DNA of 64,000 nucleotides from Astrocystis sublimbata (taxonomy: Eukaryota > Ascomycota > Sordariomycetes > Xylariales > Xylariaceae). The DNA is taken from the NCBI GenBank assembly GCA_022453515.1, contig JAJNNY010000058.1, positions 62,001 through 126,000 of the forward strand, read 5' to 3'. The notes under the pieces are model-generated. The model searched no databases. It saw only the letters and a program-made list of their open reading frames with translations, and was not told the origin of the DNA. Shown one piece after another: positions 33,436 through 46,400 of the stretch. The first letter of the stretch is position 1. The number at the start of each line of letters is the position of its first letter. The position numbers were made by a program, and so were the translations under genes.

Positions 33436-36242
33436 GCAGTAGTCGGTTTCAGCAATTTACAATCCCGAGTCCGCGCGGCGGGCTTAACACTAGACTCAGA
33501 TCATACATTAGGCTACGGAGCTATGTGGCGTACGCCTCCCCGCTGTCATTAGATGCTAGCTGCATAGCATTATGGAGCGAGGACGCGCCATCATCAAGAG
33601 CCGCGGTTGTGGTTAGAAGGGGGAACCTGGTGAGGCGGCCCTGGGGAGCGAGCTCATTTATGTGTACTCGTACTATACATACATACAGGGACGGGGAAGG
33701 CGAAGGAAGGGAGTCCACAAATCGAGGAAGGATTCCGTAGGCTCGCATACTCGATCCCTTCGCCTGATGTGGTGTTCCTGATGGAAGCCAAAGACAAACA
33801 AAACAAGAGGCCCCCAATGGGAATTCTTGCCCTCACCCGCCAAGTTCTCGTACGCTAGACATCCAGACGCCGACGGGAAGGAGGGGGGAACGAAGGGGTA
33901 AGCGTGGTGATCGATAGGATGGATGGTAGCAAAAGTGCCTGCAGAAAGTGACCAACGGCGCCAACGGCTTGGGCGAACAGAGCAACATCGCATGCCTGCT
34001 CACTCGGGGACGCGGTGATCGACGCTCACTAGGCCCCGAATCGACAATGAAGCTCGAACATGAAACACGCCAGACCACGCTCTGCGCCGCCGCACTGCTG
34101 CTGCTGCTTGCGACATGCCTCGCATACTATGTGTAGTATAACTCTTTTTTCATTCTGTTCCTTTGCCTAAGATGCTAAGGTTTAGCGTTGGGCGCTACCA
34201 CCACACTAGAAGCATGCGGCCACAGATTGGGTTTTGCTCGCCTCTCTCGATTCCGCGGTGATCGCCACGCGCTACCGACGTCTCTAGCCCTTAGCTACTC
34301 TATTTCTATCCATGTTTGTCTTGAGAAGCTTACGTGTTCTAGCGCACGGGGACCGAAATGGATATGAGCCATCCTCGCCATCTAGGATAACGCCTATTTT
34401 ATCCTATCTCCATGTCAGGGAAGTCCGCGGGTGCGAAGACAGCATCAGGGAGAGGTACAGTAGTAGCGCCAGGAACGATGTCGCCACGAGGAAAGCAGGC
34501 GAGCAGGTACGGTACACCACAGTCATCTGCTGTATGTAGTCAGATATCTACACGGAGGCAGGACGTTGGCTCGATTGGTTGGAGCCATGGTGGCCAACAA
34601 CAGACACACAAGACAAAAGCGAGGTGACTGGCTCGCCGCCCAACCGCTACCGAGTGGCAAGAGAGCCCCATACAGTCCTCGTCTCGAGCGTCACCAGCAG
34701 GCCAATATGCAATATATTGCAGCATGAGCGAGACGGGTCACGATGACCTGACTTGCCAACCACCGGCATTGACGAGGCTGATAGGGTGCAAGAACAGCCG
34801 AAGTGGACGTCTAAGGCATTTGAGTCGGTGAATGATGCTGCCGTATGGGAAGCACGTGATGGAGCCATCGGCGCTACATAGAGCATGATAGCGCAAACCT
34901 GTATTACAAGCGATCGTATACGCAGGTTCTGTGATCATGTCATGATGTTATGTGCTGGATGCATTGAGGGGGGAAAAGTTACGAGCATGCTACCAGATCT
35001 GGTCTTGCTGCTACATGTCGGTTACGTTTCCACAAACGTGTGGTTGGTCCGCCTTGCTGGCTGTATCGAGCCGCGCCGCCCTGCAGAGGTTGTGGGATCA
35101 AGCGGGATCATGGAGTCGGCAGGGAGTCGCTAGCTTCTGCTGCTGCTGTTGTCATCACGCTTCCCCACACTTGGAACGTCACGAAGTCTCCAGTCGGTCG
35201 GTCACTGGGATGGTGTCTCGGGTGTAGCTGTGTCTACAAAGGTTGCATATGTCTGCGAAGTCCCCATTCCGAAGAAGCAAGGAACATCTTGGGTTTGTTG
35301 GAAGACTCAGCCCAATAGCCATGATCGTATACTAAAAAGCAGAAAGAAAAAAAAAAAAAAAGGACCCCGATGGCGGTTCTTGTGACTGGTGACTTGCGGG
35401 AGCAGGGGTCGGGCGGCGAACCCTATTTGATGGGTTGAAGGACCGGGACGATCGATACACACACATACATACAGACAATCGACGTCGTCAGAAGCTTGCA
35501 GCCTTCTCCAACCCCTCCCCCATCCTACCCAACACCGTCCCAGACAAGAAATAGAAGAGAAGATTGAAGATGGAAGAGGGTCACCAATCCAGCTAGGTCG
35601 GTTTCGACTAGAGGGCCATGTGCCGTCATCACTTTGCGCCCAATGTTACAACCGATGCTTACCGCCTCAATACCGCTGTTTGCGTGGGCGAATGACGAAC
35701 CGGGGGCGGGCGGCGAGGCGATGGGAAAGGGGAGGAGGCGCTTAGGTGGCATCGCGAGATAGCGATCGATAGGTTAATATCAAAGCACATTAAGCCCGCT
35801 GCTCGGAACACAATTTTTCTTTTAATAAAATCATAAGGGTTCATCTAACTACGATGCTCGGCACGACCGGTTCGAGCAGCGTTCATGGCCATTGTCGTCG
35901 CCCACGGCCATCGCAATGCTTGTTTCGGATGGGTTGGCATGAGTGGTTGGTCGATGGTTGGTTGGTCGGTTGGGCTGGGCTGGCTGTCCGGACCCTTTTA
36001 GCGAAGTTGGCCCCCATCCCCAATGACGACACGGCGCTGTCTCGTTTCACGGACCGATGACGTTGAACTGCGCCGGGGGGTCGACCAGCCGGCCTTCGCT
36101 CTGGCTCGGCGGGTGGTTTGGGCGAATCAGCCAACCGGGGAAGTGGACATCTGGCGCAGGGCTCACGACCGCTTGATTGGTCTGGATGTCCTGGGCGAAC
36201 ACTGCTCGTACGGAGCACATAGCACACGGCCAAGATCTGTCG

Positions 36243-36617
36243 CATCGTACAGAGTGATCAGACAAGCTGATATTTCCCCCCCCCATGCTCACCTGATAAT
36301 ACATCCCCGAAAGGGTTAGAGACCCCACTCCTAGAAACAGGGTAGGTACTTAACGCCACACCTACGCCACACCTACTATTAGGGTTAGGGTTAGATCTAG
36401 GGTTAGTAGTTAGGGTTTGGGTTAGATCTAGGGTTTGGGTTAGATTTAGTATTTGGGTTAGATCTAGTGTTTGGGTTCTTGGAATGTGTATATTGTTATA
36501 TAAGGTGGCTTATGTGTATGTACTCTTGTGGCTATAAGTGGGGTTTTAACCCCCATGTATTATCAGGTGAGCATATGGGGGGGGAAGTATCAGCTTATGT
36601 GTAGACTCCATCGTACA
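36243..36617. mobile_element. Mutator-style MITE with 9-bp target duplication and telomere-like core
   Basis: The 9-mer CATCGTACA occurs at 36243-36251 and again at 36609-36617. Between them lies a 357-bp element whose ends are inverted repeats of about 55 bp. Both start GAGT and share AAGCTGATA, a C8-C9 run and GCTCACCTGATAATACAT; the arms differ at scattered positions and in C-run length. The interior has no coding frame and carries degenerate TTAGGG hexamers. Long terminal repeats with 9-bp duplications are the pattern of Mutator-like elements, and the small size without a transposase makes it nonautonomous. The family is inferred from structure only. Confidence 0.8.
36385..36477 (+). repeat. 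Degenerate TTAGGG array inside the MITE, with an 18-bp higher-order unit
   Basis: TTAGGG-derived hexamers fill 93 bp. From 36416 an 18-bp unit (TTTGGGTTAGATCTAGGG) repeats three times, at 36416-36433, 36434-36451 and 36452-36469, followed by a partial copy. A fourth related unit lies at 36385-36402. Each unit is three hexamers. It is interstitial, more than 27 kb from either window edge. Confidence 0.85.
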
Positions 36618-38443
36618 GTACATACGACGTCTTTGTAAGATCTTCAGGGTCCTCGACGATGGCGTTACGCCCACATACCTCCAGTACAAGTCGATAGTGT
36701 GCTTCCTCACACTCGTCCATCCTACGAGTACAGTCCGCGGCGCAGGACAGGCACAGGACGGGACACAGCGATGTTGCGCCAATGGCCAAGGACCAGAGAC
36801 CAATGACCAACCCAAGCGGGGGGTATGGCTTCTTCGCCGAACAACGAGGAGGCCACGCACGTACTGTATCGCATCTTCCTTACTATTCGTAGCTCTGTCG
36901 CGGCGCACTTGATCTATCTGCGAGGCACTACCAATGCAGTAAGATGGAAGCGATACACACAGAATTCGCCACCGCGAACGGGATCGAAAAGCCATTGGTG
37001 CCTGGCCCGATTTGTTCCCCTTTTCTTGTGCATCTGGGACGAGCTGACGGCGCGGCAAGCTGGTGAGCCGGTCCGCGATTCATGCCCTCGCATGCCATCC
37101 CTTCTCTCGTCAGCTTAGTTAGAGCAGCTCGAGCAGCATCTGGAGGTGGCAGTGTGTGAATCTGCGGTATCATGCTAACAAGGCTGTCGTACCGAAGTGG
37201 ACTGCCCTTGGCCGTTCGTGTCATGGTTTGAGGGGAGACCAGGCGTGCCAGGTCTCTCAGACTAGGATGGAATTAGGTAGCCATCTGGTACAGTACCTCA
37301 TACGGAGTACATGCGGCTGGTTGTCGAGGGTGTTGCTGTTGTTGGAATTTAGCACGAACTGTTCCAAGACGGGTAATCCGTACTGTATAGGTAAGTAAGT
37401 ATACAGGCTACGGTGCTACCGTCCTCGGTACTTAGCGCTACAGGGCCTTCGATCCTGTGCCCCGGCATGCCCGAATATGTTCTTAGGGCACTGGTTTGAA
37501 TAAGTATTTGGTAAAGTACAGTGGATAAAATCCAGGTTGAAGCTGTCACCAAGGCCGATTTCGCATCTTCGACATCTAAGCATCCAAGCCCCCAAGGTAA
37601 GCGAGTACTCGTAGGATAGGCTACTGATGGTGGACAGTGTGCGCTTGCCAAAGGAGACTGTACGCCTTCTCGCTCCCTTGCTGCCAAATACTTGCCTACC
37701 TTAGGTACCAGGTACAGGTAGGTAGGGTGCCATAACCATCTTCTACCCGATATCTGCGCTACTAAGATCTCCAGCAAGACGCGCGGCTGGTCCACAACAA
37801 CACTTGGCACTGGAATTGAGCCAAAAGACCTCAGTACACGTCCGTAATTGCCTATTAAGGTTAAAAATGCGTCTCCACGAAAACGGTGCGCGCAGGTACA
37901 AATGTACTCGTACTCGTACGCATAGCAACTTGGGCTTACTGGCTCGCTCATTTCGATAGTGTCCTGTATGTAACCTTATTTTCTTCACATGTGAATGAAA
38001 GCGCCACGTAATTTGCATTGTTGTGGTGTCCAATTTGTGAAGCTGGCAGGGGCGCTACCGATCTTGTACTATGTATGTTGTACTTGAACCCTGACGATGG
38101 GAGACGAAATAAAGTGAGATATAGCTGGGATTAGAGATAGAACATGATGTCATTGCGCACCAACCGTTTTGGACATCTGATTCGTCGCTGCGAGCAGCCC
38201 ATGCCCATGCCACCTTGCTTAACGTGCCAAGGGCCCAATCCGCAGCGCAAATTCCAGGCTAGTACCGATGTACACTGCGCACAGTTTCTGTATACAGTAC
38301 GTAGATACTTACATCCATACATAAATAAGTATGCGGGTAGCGAGGTAGGTACCTACTACGAGTTCCTAGCTGGACCCCGAGTTCTGGAGAAGGTCACGTA
38401 CATGGGAAAAGTCGCAATACATGGCCATGGCACAATGGGCCTC

Positions 38444-38488
38444 CCAGTTCCGCCCTCTGTGGAGCATCCAATCCAAGGGCGGAACTGG
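38444..38488. repeat. 13-bp perfect inverted repeat, 19-nt loop
   Basis: CCAGTTCCGCCCT (38444-38456) and AGGGCGGAACTGG (38476-38488) are exact reverse complements. The GC-rich stem would be a stable hairpin in RNA. No gene adjoins it. Confidence 0.6.
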
Positions 38489-41400
38489 TATTGAAGTCGG
38501 CCTGTCTTTGCCTCAGACGGCGTGCAACTTGTTTTGTTTCGATAGATAAGAGGCAAGTTGATATAATGGCAATCTACTTAAATGAACCCGCCTTGAGAGT
38601 TGTGATGCAACGGCCAGGAACCCTGGTGAAGAAGTATAGAATACGGCCCAGTATCCAAGGGTATGCCAACATCTAGATTCGGGTTTTACATCATTCAGGG
38701 TCCTTTTGATTGCGATGCCGTTGCAGAATGGAACTATACGGTGCCTGCCCGGCAAGTGAATGAGGTTTTGATGCCATGGACATTGGTGACAATACCATTC
38801 CAACCCACGATGGGAAAGTCAGCTTCTCCATTGGCACCCCATTATCGCTCGAGACACCCCCCTCCCCTGTTTGAGCCCCCAGTCAGGTACAGTACAGGCT
38901 ACAGGTACCGGTACCGTCTGCGTTTCTGTTCATGCATATGTGCTGCCATTTCTCATATCCGGCTAGCTGAGCACGGGGCAACTTTCAGGGTATCTGATTC
39001 CAGTTCTCATGTACATACAAGCACGAAATTATCAGGCTACTACTTACTGTATATTGTGATTCGTGAATATACTACATCACGGTATTACCGAAATACTTCA
39101 GGGAGTTTTGTGAAGTGGCAAGCCAGTTTGCTGAGTAAATGGAATAGCCGAATAGACACTGAGTACTTAGTTTCTGCTTGATAACTAGCTCGCCAAGTAT
39201 CTACTGTAGTTGCCGCGATATGGAATCAGCTCAGTAATTGTGCAATTTCACTTAGTACACACACACTTACGAGACGCAAAACACTACCGGTGTAATTCCA
39301 TAAGTAAATTTGCCTAGCTTCGAGGAATATTAGCCTACTAGTCGACATGGCAATATACTCTTCATCATCTACCAAGGCAGTAACTAAGTAGGCACGCACG
39401 CTAAGAAGTGGGTGATGGGGAAGCTCAACTGCCGTGAGATATCAACGAACTTAAGGAACCGGGGACATACATGTCTCAAATCATTCACAGCCATCCAGCC
39501 AGCCCCCTTCCGGCCGAGCCTGGGGGCCTGAGTACATACTGTAGCAACAAGAGCCACTGCTCGTATATGCGTAAGGAGGACGAGGTGACGAAAGACCGTG
39601 ATAGCGTAGCCGCCTCGTAAACCTCACCGCTCTTCAATCACCAGACATACAGATATAGATACATACATACAGTAATAATGGTAGCACTCTACCTACGGGC
39701 CCCTCTCGACAGCATCGCATTATGGGCAGATATCGAGGGTATGTAGTGAGACACCAACCTTTCGGGTTTTGCGAGGTCCTGGAACTTGTTCCTCTCCTCT
39801 TCGAGTGGACGGGGGAGGAGCGTCGATGACACCCGGTTTCCCTATCCTGCGCCTGCTTTTACTTACCCACCATCGTGCACAAGGCCGCCGATCCCTTCTT
39901 ACCGCGGTAAGCGTCGCATACCTAGGGTGGTATTCTTCGCAGCAAGCCGCCGTAATGCAGTACCAGTACGGCACGTGAAGGTGTGGAATTCTACATAGTA
40001 CGTACGCACATGCTAGCTAAGCAGGTAGCTAACATGGTCCGAACATGGTATGTTGCGCGCGCTGTTTGTGTGCGTTGCGCGTCTATCATGCAATATACCT
40101 AGTCGTCGTATAGGTACTTGCTAGCTTTGCTCGCCTCACCTGCGCGCTATCGCTCCCCTTCCGAGCCTGGGATGTCTGAGTCAGTCACGCGCAGCTGGTG
40201 CGGTTGGTGGGTTGTGTAGGATGTGGTTGGGATGCGTTTTCACGCCCTCTTTTGAGATCAGAAAGGGGCTTCGACGAAGCTGGCACCTGCTGGGACAACA
40301 GACAGACCTTGCTGATTGATCCAGGTGGGCGGGCTTGAATAAATATTGCAGGGAGGGAGGCTGGCATGATCCCATCAGTGGCACCATCGGCCGGAATCTT
40401 GGCTGATACGGGCTCGTGACCACTCACTTAGGTACTCTCACGTCCGCTGCTGTGAGATGAACAAGTAGATAGTTACCTAGCCTTCAGGCGGTAACACTTG
40501 GCCCAGGTGGGTGAACGATACCCTGTGACTATTGTGTACATACAATTGTATTTATTATCTAAGAATTGTAAGATTTTGACCACAGCAAGTAGAGCGGCTG
40601 ATCGCCAGGGTCTGTCGCGTGGTCCTCAAGGAACGACCGTCTGCTTAGGGAAGGATTAGACAGTGATGATCGCTACTAATAAAGCCGGGTTGATCGCTGA
40701 TGATGACTTACATGGCAATGATCCGGAGCATGCCGAGTAATTGAAGGGCGTTGTAGGTTCTAGAGACAATCTTCTAAAAATTAGAAGGCAGAGGAGTGTC
40801 AATCGCGGGTTATTAGGGAACGAAGCACTTTACATGGGGACTTGATAATCATTGTTTCCTTCCAAATCGCACTTAAGTACCTCGACTCTACTTACATATA
40901 TGTAAATTGGATTATACACAACCCATAAGGCGTTTCCCGTATGGCTGCGGCATCACAGCAAGTGACATAAGCTACCGAGTTAAACGGCAATTGCAGGAAC
41001 AACAAACTATAACTCAGTGTCTACCAACATAAATAGCATATAATCGCTTGCAGTATGACGACAGATTAATGTCAACCTATGTAAAGTACCGTGAATTGCC
41101 AAACACATCATTCTATAAGTTGAAAAGAGAGCGTGGTATTTGCACTGAATCTTGAACGAGACCAATTCTGCCATGGCACATCGATACCAAAGGATCTAAA
41201 TCACCCAGCTTTAAGTTGAAGAAATCATTGCAGTAGTAAAGCCCGGTGGTTTTTGAAACCCATGGCTTCTTTTACAAGCGGGCTATGCCTGTCAATTTTC
41301 AACAACACATCAGTAAGTATGTGAATGTGTTGACAATCTTACCCAACAGTGTAAAACTTGTATAAGTTCTACAGAAATAAGCTCAATCATATTTACCTGG

Positions 41401-41975
41401 ATTCCGTCCAAACTCTTCGACCCGCGATCTGCCTTCAGCCATACTGCTAATAGAATACGAGATTTTGCGATGATTGATTGTAGTTGTCATATTGGTTGAC
41501 GATAACTTCCATAGCCTACTATCTGGCACCTCATGGACATGGCACCAAACAAAGTCATACCACAAGAGAGGCGAAGAGCGCACCGTATTCGATTATGATG
41601 GAATCGGCTGTTTATGGCGAAACGAGCTGTTGGGACAGATCAAGAGGATCAATACTACCTACTTAGGTACTCACAATGTCTCATGCCCAGAACCCTGTGC
41701 CATCTCTTTCGAAGATGTCAAATGTTCATGCCGATATCCGGTCAGGTATGACTGCAATAGGTATGACTACAAGACTCCGCAGCATCCTGTACCGGCCATC
41801 ATCCGAGCCAGTGTTTGTTCCATGCGGATCCAAATAATACAATTGATTCCTCGTTTGCGAAAGTCTAGCCCAAATCGTCCGACTCGCGGAGAAGGATCAC
41901 TATTGTCGGTACAGACGGCCCGACTTTAGAATAGCTGGCATTACGTGTACATAGACGTAAGTTGCTGAAAGAAGG

Positions 41976-42760
41976 CTACGGTATCTTGAATCCATCAATA
42001 TCCTTTGTACTTGAGATGACGAGGCGAGGAGAATGGGAACAATACCGTAAAACATAAGTTGGGTGGTTGCTATGCGTCCGCGATTGAATATACATACCGC
42101 CGGGACCAGTCTGAACTACTGTCTTTTCGATTGCCGTTCCATCTTTCAATACAGCCTGGCGAAATTTCGTCAGTCTCTTTGTATCCTCACCAAGTTTCCC
42201 CTTCATACTTTCTTGAGTATTCGGACCATCTCTCCATATAATCTTCTGAGCGAGATCCCTGGAGTTCTTCTCCCTCGAGCCTGGGTTCGTGTGCACGAGG
42301 AGTCTGTTGAGCGAGTTCTTGAACAGTACTTAGCCCCTGGTGAGATACAATGGTGGCTAAAAACAGTAGGCTGATGACAAGTGTTTCGAAGAGCAACACG
42401 AATAGCCATGGCCATTGGACTTGGTAAAAAAGCAAACCTCGTCCGTGTGACAGTAGTCGCGTTGAGGTTGTCACTGCCAGGACTGACGACCATATAAACA
42501 GTTGATGTGTTTACAACATTACTTGCTGTAGACTTTGCATCGTCATTCTAGAAATATTCAGCAACTTGAGGCTCGGTGATGGTCGTATTGGTGTCATGTG
42601 AGCTGTTGATAACATGCTTCTCGAAAAGCTTTCCCATCCCGCCAAATGTACCGATTGCTATTTCTACTCTTGGACCCTTTCGAGCACAATCTGTCCATCG
42701 GAGTTGTCTTGAAGGTTGCCCCGCGGGGTTGTTGTTGTCAAGTTTACATCAAATCGCCGT
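41976..42760 (-). pseudogene. Decayed fungal membrane-protein gene (DUF3176-like C-terminal half)
   Basis: Three minus-strand frames in succession read like one protein. The first (about 42760-42430) is an N-glycosylation-rich segment with FGGMGKLFEKHVINSS and NLNATTVTRTRF, interrupted by TAG at 42550-42548. The second has a membrane span (FYQVQWPWLFVLLFETLVIS, ~42429-42335). The third is a cytoplasmic tail (LFKNSLNRLLVHTNPGS, ~42329-41976). The order, with a WPWL-type motif entering a span and then a short lysine/asparagine tail, resembles the C-terminal half of large fungal DUF3176-type membrane proteins as I remember them. No GT-AG intron of normal size joins frames 2 and 3, so frameshifts are likely. 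It lies in the AT-richer 40.5-43.5 kb tract. Confidence 0.4.
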
Positions 42761-43494
42761 GGAAAGGCGGCGATACCCTAGTTATCCGGAATACCAGTAA
42801 AAGCTCAGGATGTATGATTCGAAATGAGAGTATAGGAGATGCCCTTGAAGCTCTGGGTCGAATTACTTGCTTGGCTACCGTAATTCAGATCCGCGGGACC
42901 ACCTGGCCAACAGCATGGTATCCTTTCAATGAATCCAGGGTCATCAAATAGATATTGAAGAAATGTCGTTATTCGAGAAGCTGCAAAAACCACAGACTAC
43001 AGTATGTATGTCCGGTCGAGGACAGCTACATAATTGCTGGATTTTTGTTCTTACCATCGCGTTAAAAAGGAATATTCCGAGCTTTCATATCTTGACGTCC
43101 AACCTCTGATACAGTACCTATGTATGGGCAACCAATATGTGAACTAGAACATCAGATTAAGCGAAGCAGACACATATTACACACCTACAGACACCACAGT
43201 TCAAAACCACAGACAAGCAAGATAAGAAACCTATGGGTATGCTCCTTCTGAATTTTATTAGAAACTAGGTCCAATCTACGTGTGTTTGTACCTAATCGTA
43301 TAATACAACAACAGCATCCATGATACGATTTTAGGATGATGATGATGACACGCACTCCATACGCCTAATGTCCCGTTTCGTCTTTATCAATCGAAAAGAA
43401 GCCAAACGTAAAGCCAAAGCAGGAAACAGGTAGCTATCAAACACACATGCATGCACCCACCCCGCTCCACCCTCCTCACTTGATATAAATTCTA

Positions 43495-46400
43495 CTACAA
43501 CACAATCGCCAACTCGGACCTATCGATCCCCTCCTCGTTGAGGTTCGGATAGTACGGCACCAGCGCGTCCGCCTGGTACACATACGCATCATTATAGAGC
43601 CTCCAATATGGCTGCCTGACTTTTCTCGCGGGATGGAAGAGGCCTGCCCAGACGTAGTTCATGACGAGGCCCGGCCCGACCGCGACGCGGATGGCCTCGA
43701 TGGCTTCCACAATACGATCGATGACGTGTGGCGAGGTCTCGAAGATGTTGGGAAAGATGACATTTAGCAAATGGACCATAGCGTCCTCGCAGCCTAGACC
43801 CACGACGCCGAGCGCAATGTGCTTGACTACACTCGCGGCCGTCTGTCTGTGGACCTGGTCACGGTCGATCAGCGCGTCTTCGAGCAGCGGTGTGACAGCA
43901 TAGACATAGTCCTTGGCCATCTCGCCTATGTACTCGAAGAGAAAGGACAGAGACTTCAGCACGCCGTTTTGCACGTTGAGCTCGGGTACCCTATATTCGT
44001 TCATGAGGGCGGGCAGGACGGTGAAGGGCGCGCAAGTCTCGGCGACGATGCCGATCGCGACGGCCGTGCACACACGGGACTGACGCTCTTGGACGCGGAG
44101 GTTGTTGAGGAGGGTGGCGAGGACATCCTGCGGACCAATGGCCTTGGCGATGAAGCCGAAGGTGTTGTTGGCCGCTCGTCGAATGCCTTTCTTGTGCGCC
44201 TTGAGCATGTCCAGAAGCTCGAAGCAGATTCGCATCCACTCTCTGGCGTTGACGCTTTCTGGTCCTCGATCGGCGATACGACCGACGAGATCAATGGTGT
44301 TTTCCTGTACTTTCTCGTGACGATTACGTAGAATAGGAGTGAGGCGGGGAAGGAGGTCCTTGATAGGAGGCTGCATCTGACTGATACCAACAACTGTAAC
44401 GATGGCACGGAGGGCCGAGAGAATGGAACCCAGAACTTCGGGGTATTCTTCACCCAGATATTCGTATAATACAACGCCTAGCTTACCCATCAGGGCGTCT
44501 TCACCACATTGCTTCATGACCATGGCGATGCGGCTGATGAGGTCCGCAGCTTGTTGACGGATGGTTGCTGATTTATTGTTCAGACGCCACAGGATAGTCG
44601 ATACAATTTGTGGCAAGTAGGGTTTGCATCGCGTGCCCAGTGCGTTGACAACAGTTCCGAAGCCGTTGAGCATAATGACATCCTCGACACTTTGTTCTTG
44701 GAACGAGTGAAGAATACCATCGATCAGTCGTTCCTCGAGGCGCTCACCAATATCAGCGGCACCAAGACTTGCAACAACCTTCTCAACAGTCTCAACCGTC
44801 ATCTTGCGGTAGGCCTCGCTTTCGTCCTTGAGGTTCACCACTATGCGTTCGAGGATCTCGCTCACGCCAACCTTCTGGCCGATATCAACGGTCGTCTCCA
44901 CGACTTGTCGGTAGTTTCTCTTGTCAAGAGCCATTCTCCTGACCCAGAAACTCTTGAAGAACTCGTCCAAAACATGCTCCTTGAGATAGCCGGCGGTCAC
45001 ACCTTCGGTCCCTGCACACTGAGACACAACCTTAAGCACGACCTTTTTCATTTCCTCGTCGGGTGATGAGAACTCTCGAAGTAGGATGTCCATTACTTGA
45101 GAGGTATAGTAGTTGGCGTATTCTTCGTCCATCAGGGGAATGATGTAACCGACGGCTTTGAGAAAGCCGGCGAGACCCTTGCCACGCTGCTTGCGCGCAC
45201 CAGTCCAGAGCGGGTTGAGGATGTCGTCGAAGCTTTCAATACCGTACGGGTTGGAAGCCTCGGCGAGAGCGGCTATGGCCAAACTAGTGACGGTTCGCAC
45301 CTTGGTCTGCTCATCATTCAAGTTCGGCCCTATACAGTCCACGAGCCCTTTGAGATGAGGCAGTACGGCACAACCCATGAGGATGGGTATCTGCTGCACA
45401 ATCTTGACGCCGGTGTGTCGAGCCTGCCATGACTTCTTACTGCGGCACACAGCACGCAAAAACGGGAGAAGGGCCGGGATGCCGAGAGCAGACGCAACAA
45501 CGGCAAACGCTCTGGCTGTCGTGTTTCGCACGTATTCGTCGACGTGGTCGATATCTGGTCTCATGACACTGATCATGGTGGCTAGACCAGCGGCTTTACT
45601 GAGGTTGGAGATAATTTCACGACCCTCCACTCGGGCGTAGTAATCTTGGTCAATGAGTAGAGGTTCGATGACGACCAGGATCTTATGAACGTAGGGGCGA
45701 ACCAGATCGTCTAGCTTCCAGAGAATACGATCGATGACTTTGACAAGCAAGTGGCGCTCTTGATCCTCCAGCGTCTTCTCCATGAGAAGGGGCAGAATCT
45801 GGTTGAACAGAGGGCCGGCACCGAATTGCCTCGCGTTGTCCGTAAGCTGTCGGAGCGCCGTCTTTCGCATAGGAGGCGTTCCGTTCTTGATTTTGAGAAG
45901 GAGTCTCATGATTTTGCGCTCCTTCAGTTCATCCACGCTGAGACTGTTCTCGTCTGAGCCATCTGCGAGCTTGCCAAAGTACGCCATATCCTCCTGCTTG
46001 AAGAACTGCAGCTCTCCGACACCGGGAATTTCCTTGGGCATCTGGCTTCCACTCAGCCTGTTGCTCTCGGGGTCCTGCATCATGAAGCCACCGTAGTTCG
46101 CGGGCAACGGTGTGGCAGAGACCCTGTGCATCGGCGCATGACCGGTAGGATAATTGGGTGGTGGCTGCGCAATCGCAAAACCCTGCGCCTCACCGGGGAG
46201 CAGCGTGTCGAGTTCTTCATCGCTCAATATGCCAGTGGGGCCGGATATGTCTGTCCCGAATGATGGCACAGCGCCAGCGCTGATCTGCGAGGTGTGCATC
46301 GGGGTGGCGAGACCGCTGCCTCCGACAGGTGTCGTGGACGGCGCTTGATCCCATCGCGACCGTTTCTTAGGAGCTTCCATGCTGCCAGGAGCTGCTGGCG

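Larger units (their letters stand above)
32031..43494. other. Gene-poor 11.5 kb between the FlbC-like gene and SF3B1
   Basis: Apart from the decayed gene near 42 kb and the MITE at 36.3 kb I recognise no coding sequence. The stretch holds a 24-T run (33412-33435), a 15-A run (35347-35361), a 13-bp inverted repeat (38444-38488) and the palindrome GTAGGTACCTAC (38345-38356). From ~40450 to 43490 it becomes clearly AT-richer, as expected of decayed DNA. Unrecognised small or noncoding genes are possible. Confidence 0.5.

Noticed and set aside
35347..35361. 15-A run as the tail of a retroposed LINE or pseudogene
   Set aside because: No duplicated flank and no reverse-transcriptase or gene relic upstream; a plain homopolymer explains it.
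41474..41929. 151-codon plus frame in the AT-richer tract
   Set aside because: No recognisable domain, composition close to random translation, and overlapped by unrelated frames.
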